A DNA stretch of 64,000 nt from NCBI GenBank assembly GCA_030549335.1, contig CM060195.1, forward strand, positions 2,653,501 to 2,717,500, written 5' to 3'. Position 1 is the stretch's first letter. The number at the start of each line of letters is the position of its first letter. Origin of the DNA: Pontederia crassipes (taxonomy: Eukaryota > Streptophyta > Magnoliopsida > Commelinales > Pontederiaceae). The notes under the pieces are model-generated. The model saw only the letters and a program-made list of their open reading frames with translations. It ran no database searches and was not told the DNA's origin. Positions 1-13,485 of the stretch are shown here, in pieces. Made by a program: the position numbers and the translations under genes.

Positions 1-538
1 CAAGATTCATGGGTCGACAAAAGACACAATAAGAATGCTAAAACCTGCTGGTCGTGATCGTTGCAACAATAGCGAATGATATGTTACTATATATTTTCTC
101 TTAACCATGTATTACATTAGCTTTGTTTTCATATCATTTTTTCCACAAAACAAACACTTTCAGATTTCTTGTATTGTTTATTTTTTTGTATTGCATGTAA
201 TCTTTTGATTTTTTACCAATGCTAACTATGTAATAAATGAGTTTGAATGTCATAGAGTTTGAACGTTATAATATTATATTTTTCCTTTTAACACGTACAT
301 TTATTTTTTGAACTTGATTAATTCGACGGTGAAAGTTATTTAACTTTGAACTATTTAAGTGTTTACATTGTAAATTTTAAGCAAGCAAACCAGAAATAAG
401 ATATGGAAACATAACATGAAAATTTACAAGTCACATTGATGAGGTAATAGGTTTGGCATATGTGTAAGCACATGAGTGCTAAGCATTCAAGTACTAATTA
501 TGAGAAGTACAAAATATATAACCGAATGCACTCTCTTT
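1..538. repeat. Unknown 2.7 kb tandem unit, copy 0, left part
   Basis: This stretch matches 25376-25920 and 28078-28640 closely by eye, for example the shared text GACACAATAAGAATGCTAAAA and the AT-rich block that follows. It is the 3' portion of a unit repeated at least three times in the window; the rest of this copy lies upstream of base 1 and, beyond a large insertion, at 19630-20249. The last five bases (534-538, TCTTT) are the left target-site duplication of that insertion. No gene is recognised in this part. Confidence 0.8.
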
Positions 539-1505
539 TGCTGGAGCAAAGTTTTGTGATAGTTGGAGCAAAATTTTAATGTCATATAAAATTATATTTT
601 GATGACGCAAACCTCGAAAGATTAAAGTTAAATGCTGAAAAATTTTAAGTAAAAATGGATTTTTGAATAACTGTACAAAAAGTTATGCTCAAAATAGTGT
701 AGGTCGATCAACCGGTTGAAGCAAAGAAGGACGGTCGAGACAACACTGGTCAACCGATCTAAAATGTCGATCGACCGATCAATGCATGGCATGCCTAGCA
801 TCATGGCGAGACTATAATGGTCGACACCGAGACGATACCAGTCGATGTACCAATCGACTGACCAGCTACGGTCAGTGAAGAAAATAAGCGCTACAATCAT
901 ATAGACCGGTCAACCGATCCATTAATACGGTCACCAGTCCACCGCTGACATGAACAGTAAAGGCTAGTTTTGAATGAGAAAAATGTGGAATTAATTCTGG
1001 ACCAATTTTTCACGTGCTGAAGTCTATAAAGCCAGAAGCAACATCCATCAAAGCATTGAAGCAAAACTTCATGAAATCAAAAGATCTTTTTCCTTGAAGT
1101 TATCATTTTAAGTTTTCTTTTCTTTCTCTCTTCTCTTCTTGTGAGCATTCTATTGTAAAAGAGAAATCATTTTCAGAAAGATTGTGAGAGCTCCTGTGTG
1201 AAAGAGGTTCTAAATCTTACTTTTTGAGCGAGAAAAAAGATTAGCTTGTTAGGAGGATAGATTTGCTTTGCCTCTCCAAGGTGTGGCCGAACCTTGTCAA
1301 CAACCGCTCGTGTTCTTTGTGTTTGTTTTCTCTCTCTCTCTCCCCCTCTCATATTGTGCTTATAATATGAATTGCATTGATTTAAAAGGATTAACAAATC
1401 GAATTTAAGCTTCCGCAATGATTTTCGTTAAATCCATATTTTTTATTTTAAACACCAATTCAACCCCAACCCCAACCCCCCCTCTTTGTGCCTTGGGATC
1501 CTATA
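539..1505 (+). repeat. 5' LTR of the gag-only copia-type element
   Basis: The LTR starts TGCTGGAGCAAAG and ends near CCTATA, just before the primer site. It aligns over its length with 18579-19629, for instance the shared stretch after AAATTATATTTTGATGA. It contains a cluster of GGTCGACCGATC-like palindromes at about 700-930 and a C-rich tract at about 1465-1490. The exact 3' border is judged from the primer-site position. Confidence 0.8.
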
Positions 1506-1506
1506 A

Positions 1507-1519
1507 TTGGTATCAAAGC
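1507..1519 (+). other. Primer binding site, initiator-Met tRNA type
   Basis: TTGGTATCAAAGC lies one base after the 5' LTR. Plant copia elements typically carry TGGTATCAGAGC here, complementary to the 3' end of initiator methionine tRNA. Confidence 0.75.
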
Positions 1520-1565
1520 AAGGTTGCTCTCATTTCTTTTTAAAGATTTAACCATCTTTTAGAGC

Positions 1566-2060
1566 ATGGCACCTATTTTTCAAGAAGGTCGATCAATTTT
1601 TCGTCCGCCGAGATTTTGTGGCCTAATTTTTTCGTAATGGAAAATTTGCATGCAAACTTATTTATGTTCTCTTGATTATGATTTATGAGAAATTGTTGAA
1701 AATGATTTTGAAAAGCCAAAGAATATTTTAAATGGCATTTCTATTGATCTTCCATTTTTTTAATATAACGATTTGCAAGTGTTGATTGAAAAACTTGACT
1801 ACAATGCTAAAAATATATTTTATTCCTCTTTAGATTCTTATGGCATGAATCTTATTTCCAAATACTTCACTTCTCATGAGATTTGGCAAGTTTTGTTAAA
1901 TAGTTATGAAAGGAGTGACTTTGACAAAAAGAGCACATCTGATGTGGACAATGAAGAAAATGAAAGTTCTAAATCTATGATATCCAAAGATGATGTGTTA
2001 TGCTTAATGACAAAAAGTGATGATGATGAGGTAACATCAATTTCATCTTATTCCTCTAGT
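1566..2060 (+). pseudogene. N-terminal gag remnant of the gag-only element
   Basis: An ATG at 1566 begins a gag-like sequence, and a readable piece (1773-2060) encodes residues such as SHEIWQVLLNSYER followed by a serine/aspartate-rich stretch. The same text recurs at 43760-44071 in the second gag-only element, so this is family sequence rather than chance. It is interrupted at 2065 by the nested chromovirus and resumes at 17030. No function can be assigned beyond structural gag. It is a broken fossil. Confidence 0.6.
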
Positions 2061-2065
2061 GATAG

Positions 2066-2423
2066 TGATGCAGTAAGGAGAGAAAATTAGCAAAATAATG
2101 AGAAATCATATTAGAAGATGAGAAGGATTGATAGAAGAACAATTAGGATTTATAAGAAAACCACAAAAATCTATAATTTTGATAAAAGAGAGATAATGAC
2201 GGCTGAAAATCCTATTGGCAGCCTTAAATACTAGGGTTACAAGAGGTTATAAACTACTAATCAATCTCCACCATTGATTAACCCACTTTTAATCAATATC
2301 GTTATAACTAATGATGACCCTTATAACTAATTAAAAGGTCATATGCCTATCACATGATGACTAATAAACTAAAACACCAGCTTTAACTAAAATAACTAAT
2401 TTAAAATAAAAGCTCCTGCGTCA
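2066..2423 (-). repeat. 3' LTR of the chromovirus
   Basis: It aligns with 16684-17024, sharing for example GAGAAGGATTGATAGA and TACTAGGGTTACAAGAGGTT. On the plus strand it begins TGATGCAG and ends CTGCGTCA. The polypurine tract expected upstream on the minus strand lies at about 2424-2440. Confidence 0.9.
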
Positions 2424-2439
2424 ATCTCCTTAGCTTGAA

Positions 2440-5400
2440 AATTTTGGCTCCTTTGAAAAAACTTGCACCACATCAGCATACATCTCAGCATCGATCTTCT
2501 TGAGCTCATCTTCATTAATCTAAGTGCTTTCAGGTTTACCCAACCATTTAACCAAAAATCTTTTATATCTGTTACCTTTACGAGACCTAACCTCTTTAAC
2601 ATCCAACACATCTTCAATAACATCAGTAGAAAGTTTGGGGTGTTGTTCCAATTGATTTGAAACTTCAGTCATGTCCACATCAAAGCCCTCAAAAGCATAC
2701 ATATTTGAGACATTGAACATAGGATTGATTTGCAAACTTGATGGAAGTTCAATGAAATAAGCATTTGAACTTATTTTCTTTAGTATCTTGCAAGGTCCAA
2801 ACTTCCTGACCTGAGTTTGTGATAAGTGCCCTTCGGAAATCTCTCTTGTCTCAAGTGTACAAGGACTAAGTCACCTTCCTCAAAATCTTTAGGACGCCGA
2901 TGTTGATTGGCTGCATTGGCATAAGTTCCATTACTTGATTTCAAGACAGTTTTTACCTCCTCATGCACTCTTTTAATGTGTTCAACAAAGGCCTCTCCAT
3001 CATCACTGATTCTCACATTTGGTGGCAAGGGAACTAGATCAAGCACATGTTATGGCTTCAACCCATAAGTAGTTTCAAAAGTGTCTTCTTAATTGTTCTA
3101 TTAACATAATTATTATAAGCAAATTCTGCTTGCGGGAGAATCACATCCCAGCTTTTCACATGATTTCCAACAAGGCATCTTAAAAAGATTTCCCAAACTC
3201 TTATTAACAACTTTAGTATGCCCATCTGTTTGGGGTGGCATGTGCTAAAATACTACAGATTTGTGCCCATTTTTCTCCACAAAGTTCTATAGAAATGTCC
3301 TACAAACTTGACATCTCGATATGAAACAATAGAAGATGGAACCCCATGCATTTCTCACTACTTCTTTGAAGAACAAGTCAGCAATATGAGAAGCATATGA
3401 AGTCTTCGAACAGGGGATGAAATGTGCCATTTTTTAAAATCGATCCACCACAACAAAAATCGAATCATATCCTTTTGTTGTTCTTGGTAAACCCAAGATG
3501 AAACCATGCTTAAATGTGTCCAAGGTGCCCCTGGTATTGGCAACGGAGTATATAATCATGTATTCTGTGAGTTGCCTTCACTAAGTTGGCAAGTTGAATA
3601 TCTTCTCACCATTTTATTCAAATCTTGAAACATTTTTGACAAAAAATAACGATCTGCCACCATTGTCATTGTCTTATCTCTACCAAAATGACTCCATTCC
3701 CACGAAGTTCCCTCACAATTCGCTCTCGCAAAGAACCTTCAGGAATGCAAAGTTGATTACCCTTAAAAAAAATTCCTCGTGTAAGCAATAAGACAACAAT
3801 TCATACCTTCTAGGTCCTTTCAAATCAACAAATATTTTGCTGAAATATGGATCAGTTTTGTATTGATTTTTTATCTCTTCAAAAATCCATCACTTGAGTA
3901 CTCATCACCAACAATAACGTGGATCACCTACTAAGGGCATCTGCCACAACATTAGACTACCCAGTTTTATATTTCACGAAAAAAAACTGAATTGCTTAAG
4001 ATAAGCACTCCAGGAAGCATGTTTTTCGTTCAACTTCTTTTTAGAGTTTAAGGACTTCAAAGCTTGATGATCATAATAAGCAACAAACTCTCGGTAAGCC
4101 AAATAATGCTCCTAATGTTGAATAGCTCTAACTAAGGCATAAAATTCCAAATCATAAGTAGAGTATCATCTCTTCGCATTAGATAATTTTTCACTAAAAA
4201 ACTCCACGGGTTTACCCTCCTAGTTGAGAATTGCACCAATTCCAATATGAGATGAATCACATTCCACAACAAATAACTTCTCAAAATCAGGTAGAGCATG
4301 GGTAGGAGCTTCTGTCATCAACTTTTTTTATGAGTTCAAAGGCCTTTTGTGCTGCATTTGACCATCTAAAACTATCTTGCTTCAAGCATTCTGTAATAAG
4401 ACTCATAATAGAACTGAAATTCTTGATAAACCTCCTATAAAATGACTCCAAGCCATGAAAACTTCGAACATCCTTCATGTTTTGCGGAATAGGTCATTCC
4501 AAAATTGCACGAACCTTCCATGGATATGGTTTAATGCCTTCTGCTGAAACAACAAAACCCAAAAACTCCACTTCGCAGGACATAAAAGTGCACTTTTTTA
4601 GGTTAATAAAAAGTTTCTCTCGCTGCAATACTTCGAGAACTTGTCATAGATACACTAAGTGCTCGTTCACATATATGTTATAAATTAGAATATCATCGAA
4701 ATAAACGACAACAAATTTGTTTAGGAAAGGTATCAATACCTCAGTCATTACTCGCATGAATCTACTTGGTGCATTAGAAAGACCAAAAGGCATGACCAAC
4801 CACTCAAATAACCCATCCGGTGTTTTGATCGTTGTTTTGCATTCATCTCCGTCTTGTAGTATGATTTAATGATACCTACTTTTCAAATCAATCTTCATGT
4901 ACAACTTAGAGCCAACTAGTTGATCAAGCATATCACTCAAACGAGGTATTGAAAATCCGTATTTGACAGTAATTTTATTAATGGCACGACTATCCACACA
5001 CATCCTCCACGAACCATCCTTCTTTGGTGCAAGCAAAGTTGGACAGGCACACAGACTTTTGATTTCATGTATCAGACCCTTAGATATCAACTCTTCAACT
5101 TGTCTTTGCACCTCAGCACGTTGTTTAGGTGGTATTCTATAAGATGGCAGATTTGGTAAAGAAGCTCCTGTAACCAAATCAATTGCATGTTGAATACTTC
5201 TCATCGGTGGCAAACTTTGCGGTAAATCTCCAACAATCAGATCTAAAAAATCCTTTAAAATTTGCTCAACTTCAGGTGGTTGGTGGGATATTCCTCAAAG
5301 CAGTTCGCTTGCAACTATCTTGTTTGCTAACACATAAAAAATCCCAACTTTTTGGCATACTAATTCAAACTTCTCAGTACATAAACAACCATTAATCTTA

Positions 5401-6545
5401 TTATTTTTAGATGAACCAACATCTTGTGTTTCCTCCTTCATTGGATGAAAGGTGTACTTTTTGTTACCCTTATAAAAAGAATACGTGTTTGGTTTAGTGT
5501 GATGCTCCTTGTCATGGTCATACAACCACGTTCTTCCCACAAGAATATGCCCAACGTCCATAGACACAACATCACATAAAGCTTCATATTGTAGATTACC
5601 TCCCATAGTAAATTGCACCAAACATCGAGTAGTGACAGAAATTTCATTGCCCTTCTTAAGCCAACGAATTTTGTAAGGATGTGGATGTTTTTCAATAGCT
5701 AGTCCCAACTTCTGTACTGCATCTTTAGAAATGACATTTTCCATGCTACCACCATCTATAACTATATCACACACCTTCCCGTCACAAAAAACACGTGTTC
5801 TGAAGATACTATGCCTTCTCCAATCTTCTTCTTTGGTTGTGGCAATTAAGACACTTCGAACTACCAATGATTCTCCTTGAACAGGCAGAACATCTATTTC
5901 TTCACTTTCATCCACATACTAATCATAAACAGGCTCTGACTCTTCATATTTTTCATCATGCAGCTCCACTAGATTAACTCTTCGATGTGGACAAGCATAA
6001 GAACCATGATCCTTTTCACCACAAGTAAAACAACGAATTTGTGTGTTGTTGTTTCTTTTAAAAGTCGTAGGTGCAGCTTTTCCCTTATCATCACTTTTAT
6101 TTGCATGAGTTCCTTGACTGGTACATTGTGCAGATGTGTTATTCTTTGTATTTCCAATAGCACCAGAATCCTTTTGCATAATGCCTCCTAAGAGCCCCAC
6201 TAAAGGTCTACGTGCTTCGTATCCTCACTCATTTTTCAGCCAATAAAACTTGCTGTCGGGCATCTTCAAGAGTACACACATGAGCAATAGGCATCTTCTC
6301 TAATAGATTGGTTAAGCCCGACAAGATAACGAGCAGCTAGTTGCTCATTTGTTTCATTCAATCCAACACGAATTGATAAGTTGTAAAACTCTGAAGTATA
6401 CTCTTCAACATTCATACCTCGCTGTTTCAAAGAATGAAACTTTTCATATAAATCCAGTGTATAATCAGCGGGTAAAAATTGTTTTTGCAGCTTCGTCTTC
6501 ATATACTCCCAAGTGCCAAATTTTATTTACGCATGTTGCTCTTCA
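2440..6545 (-). pseudogene. Chromovirus gag-pol remnant
   Basis: Parts, read leftward: gag about 6270-6545 (EYTSEFYNLSIRVGL); CX2CX4HX4C zinc knuckle at about 6000-6050 (CFTCGEKDHGSYAC); aspartic protease around 5740-5790 (VIDGGSMENVIS); reverse transcriptase about 4480-5215 (KKDGSWRMCVDSRAINKIT); RNase H region about 3900-4480; integrase region about 2800-3900; chromodomain about 2450-2625. In life these copied the RNA genome and integrated the DNA, with the chromodomain binding modified histone tails to steer insertion. The coding region is broken many times, so no active product is expected. The N-terminal part of gag is not recognised next to the nested element. Confidence 0.85.
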
Positions 6546-6547
6546 AT

Positions 6548-8010
6548 TCTCTTCAACCTATGTGAATCTATGTATGATGAGCAGCTTCGCCAAGCAGGGG
6601 AATTACACGCTATTATAGAAGAGGAACATCGACAGGCCCAAGAGTTGATCGCCATTCGAGCATACTTCACGGATATGCAGGAGTGCCAGAGTCGCTTCGA
6701 GTCCCTCCAAGATCAGCATGTTCGCATGACGAGGCGCATCCATGAGTATCATATGCGTTAGGGACACCTTGGCTACCACCCATCTTCGTCGCCACACAGA
6801 CAGTAAATCCGGTTGTGTCTTTTTCCTTTTCTTTATTTTTCATTTCTTTCTTTTTTTTTGAGTCTGTATCTCTTTTCCTTGTTGGGCCTAACACTGAGGA
6901 CAGTGTCTAGTTCAAGCTTGGGGGAGTTTGCAATTCATGCATTGCATTTTCCCTTTTTTTTCGTTGCTTATGTTTGCACGTATATCTAAAAATCCAAAAA
7001 AAATTGAAAAATTGAAAATTTTCCCAAAAATACCATTGCATGCATTTATTTTTGCTACCATCTTACTAACTTTCGTCTTATTATTTTAATTATCTTTGAG
7101 TCAAAGTTCAAAGATATGTCGTTAACTGATGAAATTTGAATACTTTTCTTTCTTATCACTTCTATTTCAATATTAAACTTATGGACTATGTGCCTATGCT
7201 AAATAGAATTATGAATGTCTAGACAACAAAATCATGTTCATGCCTTTTTATTTATTTCTTTTAAGTCTTGATAATAGTAGCATTTTTATTGACCATATTA
7301 AGTACTCCTTGAGCCTAAAAAAATGTGTTGAAAAAAGTTTGAATAACGTTATGTATAAGTACAAAAGTATTATCCGGAACCAAGATGTGTTCAAATAATT
7401 AGATCCGTAGGGGTTCATGCCTGGTGACCTAAGGACAACTGCTCTGAGATCCGTCGATCGAAAGTCTGCTGCAAGGACCATCTTGTGAAATATGAAGAAG
7501 CACATGAGTACTGAATCATGGCTAAGTTCGAACTCTTCATTCAAAACCTTGATTGTTTGGACAAGTAGACTCGAGGGGTGCCTTATCACCTATTTTCCTA
7601 AGGCCATCCGGTCTGAGTCATCAGTCCAAAGTCCGTTACATGAACTTCCTTGTGCAATCCTGCTTGAAGATTAGAACTTTTAAAATGATCAAAAATAAAA
7701 GAAAAAAAGAGAAAAAAAATAAAAGTTTTAAGCTCAATTAGTACTTATGTGTTCAATATTAATGCTATTATTTGACAAATTATTTATTATTTTTACAAGG
7801 CTGAATTTGAGATTGTTTAAATTTGTGTAGCATTCAGAACTTTTATGAAGTTAAGTGTATGGAAAATGGTGAGATGCAGAGTAGTAAGTGTATAGAAGAA
7901 TTGTGTGAGAAAATTAGTCAGTTGACAATGTTGAGGCTATGATAGAACTTTCTTCAGCTTTCTTTGAATTTTTGCTTGAGGACAAGCAAGACTTTAAGCT
8001 TGGGGGAGTT
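6548..8010 (+). repeat. 3' internal module of the Athila-like element, first copy
   Basis: This segment matches 13486-14890 base for base over long stretches, starting at ACCTATGTGAATCTATGTAT. It encodes a short glutamate-rich coiled-coil-like piece (6513-6761) and then non-coding DNA. It ends with a GGGGGAG polypurine tract directly before the LTR at 8011. An identical tract follows the coding piece at about 6920. Confidence 0.85.
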
Positions 8011-9771
8011 TGATTCATGCAAAATATAACATATTTTAAATTATTATTTTAGTTGATTTTTCTATAATTTAATCATGGCATCATCATTTTAGATCACTTT
8101 TAGTCGTAATTCCGGATTTATCAATTTTAATTACGAATTCTCTAAATATTTTAATTGTGGATGGATTAATTAAATTTTGATAACTATTTTGCAGGAAAAG
8201 CCGAATACACGATTATTCGAGAGATTATATTTATCAAGTTAAATGAATTATGGACGTATCGGCCGCAATTCAGATGCAAAGTGATTATCGGTCGCAATTC
8301 ATATTATCTTTGGCTCATATTCTATCCATCATTAGGCGATAATGGACTTTGTGGTCGTGATCCTATCAAATTGGGAAAAATACCATATCAATCAATGTTA
8401 TCGGTCGAGAACTCTAACGCCAAACAACTATCCTTAACCAAGTTGTATCGGCCGAGAACTCCAAATAATCCTGGGGCAAAACATCATTATCAATCAAGAA
8501 TCTCGGCCACAAAAATCCCATGAAGTTTTATCCTTAACCAATTTATAAGCGGCCATTAACCAATCCTTGGGCACAAACTTTCATTAATGATAGATTTTGT
8601 GGCCGAAATTTACAGAGGATTATCATCAGGCGCAAAACTGATAAGTTTTATCTGATCAAGCTATCGGCCGTCAAACTATATCGTCAAAGTGGATAACTCA
8701 AGTTTTATCTGGCGAAATCAAATTCGGCCGTATGATGTTCTCGACCGTGATCAACTTAAAGTCCGTCCGAAACTATAAATAGAGGAGGAAACCATCATCC
8801 CAACTCGTGCCTTGAAGTTTGGTTTTCTTCCACAGCAAGTCGTGAGCTTCGCGGGCTTCAACCAAGAGAGATCGGACGGCTGATCCAGACGCTCCGACAA
8901 CATCCAGGATCCTGATTTTATTCTTGGTGTAATTTTTCCGATTATCATTTGTATTTTATTATTATCTCTCTACAATTCTATGATGAACTCTGTGTTTTAG
9001 TTATTTTATTTTTAGGAGCTTATTATTGAAGGAAAATTTTGTGAACCCTTATTTTATTATTATTGAATTTCTTTTGATCAATTTTTAATTGAGTTTAGTG
9101 ATTTTGATTTAATTATTAAAATTTTGAGTTAAGTAATTACTAGTTTGTGGACTATTTGATTTCAGATTTTATTTAATTAAAATAAATGATTTATTGTGAA
9201 ATTAAAAATTGACAGATGTCTAATAACTAGTGTGTGCAGAATTAGATCTGTGTAGTCTGTTAATCTATAGCAGTTTGTGGAGTGATTAATAGTTTAGGAT
9301 TTTCATATTAACACATCTTAAATTTAATCTCATCTGTATGAGTACCGGTTTGTGGGACTTCAGTTTTGATTAAATTTAATATAGTTTGATTTACTAGATT
9401 AAATGACAGAATTACCAGTTTGTGAACTTTGTAATGTTAATCTTGTAAATTAATAACTTGCAAAAATTCATAATCCATCTTAAGAACTTTAATTTATCTT
9501 TTTTGGTTCACATATTTATCCTTAATTTGTTATCATTTCTAAGACCGACTTCAACACCATTATCTTATCTTTATCTTATTTTCTTTATTTTATAATTACA
9601 AAACATATTTTCAAAAATACATGTTTTTTTCTCTCTTATTAATTTATAAAATTAGATATTGAATTGATAATATTTCTCTGGGTTCGACACTCTTACTCCT
9701 ATTTTCTATACTACTTGAGCGACTAGTGCACTTGCTAGCGATTTTATTTTGCTACATCATTTTACGCATCA
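8011..9771 (+). repeat. LTR of the Athila-like element, left copy
   Basis: A 1.76 kb LTR starting TGATTCATGC and ending ACGCATCA. It holds many CGGCCG-type motifs (8260-8760), a possible TATA box in CTATAAATAGAGG at about 8775, and an AT-rich 3' half. It pairs with 14891-16617. Confidence 0.9.
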
Positions 9772-9777
9772 AGTTTT

Positions 9778-9795
9778 TGGCGCCGTTGCCGGGGA
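9778..9795 (+). other. Primer binding site of Athila/Tat type
   Basis: TGGCGCCGTTGCCGGGGA follows the LTR by six bases. This sequence is the usual primer site of Athila and related gypsy elements of plants and marks 8011-9771 as a 5' LTR. Confidence 0.9.
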
Positions 9796-10906
9796 GTATT
9801 TTATTAATTAATTTCTGATTTTTATGAATTATTAGGAGATGTAAATAATTTTCTGTAAATAAGTTCTTTGTAAATATTTCTTTAAATATGTATTGTTGTA
9901 CTATTTGTTTTAATCATTTTTATTTGTGTAAATAATCTAATATTTTTCTTTTGCATATAAAGGTCACGACATTTTAGATTAAAATTTGTTGACTTTCGGC
10001 CAATACTCTGAGTGAATTTTTCTGATTACCTGTGTCAACTTATGATTTTACAACCGCAATTAATTTTTGACGACTTTACTGGAAATATTATCGGATGATT
10101 TGGCCTCTTGATTTTTGAGTTCTTTATGTTTTGCGGCCGACATGTTTTTATTTTTCTGAACCTTTTCTTACGCCACGATTAATGCATACCATGTTGATTT
10201 GACCTTGTTTCGGCCAGTTTATATGTGATTTATGTTTTACCCCTCTTTGGATCACTTTTTGACTTAATTGACATTGGTTAATATCCGATTTACGCCCGGT
10301 ATGACATTTATTCTTTCTCGGCCATAATGATTAATGTGTCAACTTCTTTTATACGTAAGAGTTGGATTAATATGACTTTGATACAATTTCATTTCGGCCG
10401 AGATGCTGTTTGGCGGCCAATAAATCAAATTGTCAAAATCATTTTGGTTCTTTTCGCCTAGAGTTTTGTATGCAAGGAGTTGATTCATTATTAATATTTT
10501 TCGCCGTATTAATCTTGAGTTTCGGATTTTGGCCCCAATCGTTTATAGAGTTTTATTCTATGCTTATCGAGTTTTATTATTATTCGACGGTTAATAAATT
10601 GAATATAATTATTTTTGGATACGTATTTTCTAAAACGTTTGGACAAGTAACTTGCGATGAAATTTTTTTTAAACATTTCAGTGTTACTTTTTTTTACTCT
10701 GGGATTCATTGAACTTATATCTTTTTGTCGAATTTCGGCCAGAATTTATGATGATATTTTCTTTTATTCTGATTTGCATGGAATTTAATTTCAGTCGAAC
10801 GGTTCATATTGAGTTCTTTCATATTTTTGACTCATTTTGTATATCACGAAAATAATCATTGCCAACAAGTTAAATCTTTATTGATTAATTGCGACTCTTT
10901 ATCTGC

Positions 10907-10944
<38 letters not shown>

Positions 10945-12290
10945 TTTTTAATTTTTTTTCTGACAATTAGTTGTTGTAGGTATTATTGAGAATCTAATCA
11001 CAAATAATTTAATCCTTTGGATATATCTCACACATTGTGATTAGATGTTTAATTCCTTTTTATCTGATACTTGGTTGTTGCAGAAAATATTTGACAATTT
11101 TATCACAACCAATTCTCTATTCTCCTAATTTTTAAATTAAGTTAATTAGTTTTCTTAAATTTTATTTAATTAGTTAGTTGATTGTCATTTTCATTAATTT
11201 AGTAATTTATCTATTAGTTAGTTAGTGAGTCATCTAATTAATATTGTATTTTGTGTAAGGAGAGAATTTTGGATAACTATTATTCATGACACATTACGAC
11301 ATTGGTGCGCTTTACGGAGTATGCAACCGCACGATGACATCAGTGCGTAAAATTTCTGCAATAGCACGATCGCGCATCGGACGAAAAGTTGACTGCTATC
11401 ACTATCGGGTGCCAAACTCTACGCCACCTAACCTCGGACAAGGGGAAACAACAAGACAACAACAGGGCACAAATTGACTCATCAAATATTATTATGCCCT
11501 GCCACACCGCCCACCTCCTGACCCCGGACATGACAAGGCAAAACGGACGAATCACCTTGGAAATCGGCTGATCACATGAATACTGTTGATTTTGACGCCC
11601 AATTCCAATGGATATGACCCTTCACTACGCGCCATCACGTTGGAACAGGTAAGTTTACGCCCATCTTTCGTCCATAAATATTTACTTCCTCTCATGTTTT
11701 CGCAGATCGTCAGCACCACCACCCTTATGCCCGGACCAGAGCCGAATACTTCGTTGCCAGACTTCATCGACTTCCTCCTTACGGTCGAGAATTCAGCCGC
11801 CAACTTCACTGACAACACTGCATCCCATTCCATTACTCTCTCTGCCTTACGGCCGACTCACCTTCGACTTTGAGCTCTTCATCAAATAATGGCCGACACT
11901 CCAATATACATTACGGCCAAGACACTTCATCGACTGACAGAGCTCTCTTCACTAGGTTTTCTTCCTTACGGCCGACATATACTACGGCCGAAACTTCAGC
12001 CATCAACTCCACCGAGCCCACCTTTGCAATCAAAATGAGGTGATTTACTAATATATGGAGGGGACATTGCGAACAATGACATCCAAATGCTCAACCTGTA
12101 CCACAACCCTCATAATTAATTTCTTATTCCGTAGATTATTATTGGATTAGGCCTGAGTATCAAGTCCGGTATGAACGGATGTCTGAGATTCGAATTCATG
12201 TCACCAGATTTTTGGATACCGAAATGCTCAGGGAGTACAATTTACTTGAAGATATTCATCTATTATTTTCTCAAATTGGACTCTCTGACT
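9796..12290 (+). other. Non-coding leader of the Athila-like element
   Basis: This 2.5 kb stretch is AT-rich in its first half and contains scattered CGGCC motifs, a (TA)n run at about 10911-10938 and only short chance reading frames. From about 11280 it is richer in GC. No domain was recognised. It lies between the primer site and the ORF1 remnant. Confidence 0.6.
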
Positions 12291-12291
12291 T

Positions 12292-12930
12292 GTGCATTCA
12301 TGGTGGTCAACTTATGAAATACTAATTATGGAATTTCTCTCATCCTTGGAAGTCTTTAATTTAGATGGCAGGAATTATGATCAGCCCCGCATTTCATTCC
12401 AACTTTATGGGCGACAATTTACCCTCACTTTAAGAGAGATTAATAATATTTATGGATTCCCCAATCATGGATCTCGTTCTGTACCTAATGACTTTGATGT
12501 TGAAGCTTTTTGGAAACAGATAACAGATGAAGATCGATTGGTTTGGAACACTGGTAAAGATAGCTCAATTCAGAATCTTGTTCTGTGCTTCGTCCATCGC
12601 ATGCTAAGCAACACCTTAAGTGGGCGCAGTGATAATGATGATGCCGTCTCAGGAGAGTTATACCTTATCCACAGCATGCTCCACAGAACTCCTGTTAATG
12701 TGGGTTCCTTCATCATTCGCCGCTTCCAACGCCGCACTACTCATCATGGCGGCAGCATTAATATGGGTGCCCTTATCACACCTATTGCTCAACACTTACA
12801 ACTTGACTTGGATGATCTCGAAGTTGTACCAGGAAACACCCACCTCACTCGTAGGACCATTCATGCTATGGGTCTCGTGAAGAACAACAACTCAGGGATC
12901 GAAGTTTTTATTTTTAAAAGCCACAAGTAG
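12292..12930 (+). pseudogene. Athila-type ORF1 (gag-like) remnant
   Basis: A 212-residue reading frame contains the signature of the Athila ORF1 family: an N-terminal helix region (YEILIMEFLSSLEVFN), then ISFQLYGRQFTLTLREIN and a YGFP motif near residue 55. Proteins of this family form the capsid precursor of Athila elements. Downstream, 12930-13480 is proline- and glutamine-rich in several frames and leads into a glutamate-rich coiled-coil piece near 13485-13640. No pol follows. The element is a fossil; the frame is shorter than family members. Confidence 0.75.
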
Positions 12931-13485
12931 GAGGTGCCTTGCTCAGATCGGGATGCTTTTACGCCAATTAATCCAAAAACTGGCTACTTTTTAGGCAGGT
13001 TGCAGCTCCATTAATCTCACTTGTAGGACCATCTACATCTCTCGGTCAGTCACACTAGGATGAAACCTTCTCCTGGTTTGATTCTATTGATTATGCGGCA
13101 GCCCAACAATACTTTCAGCAGCCACAAGTCTTCCAGGCTGCATCACTAATAGCTTCCCAACATGCGACATCAGCCCCTTCACCCTATATGCCGGTACCCT
13201 CTCCGATTCCATCTCTAGCACAAGAGAGCTCTTCCGATTCTTCGTTCATATCAGCCACTCCTTATGAGGAACGAGATTCAATGGAAGTGTTTGCCCCTAT
13301 GCAAGAACTTGAACCCACTTATTTGTCTCCACATGAGTAGACATATTACACACCTCCTCCGCAGCCCCAACCGTCACAACTTGTGCTGAATCACTATCTA
13401 GCACCAAAGCCCACTTTTACTTCACCCCCGGAGCAGCCTTACTATCCACCTCTGCCACCTCAACTATGCTTCCGTGCAAAACCTA

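Noticed and set aside
2440-6545. Reverse transcriptase and integrase as active genes
   Set aside because: Domain order and LTRs show a chromovirus fossil with many breaks.
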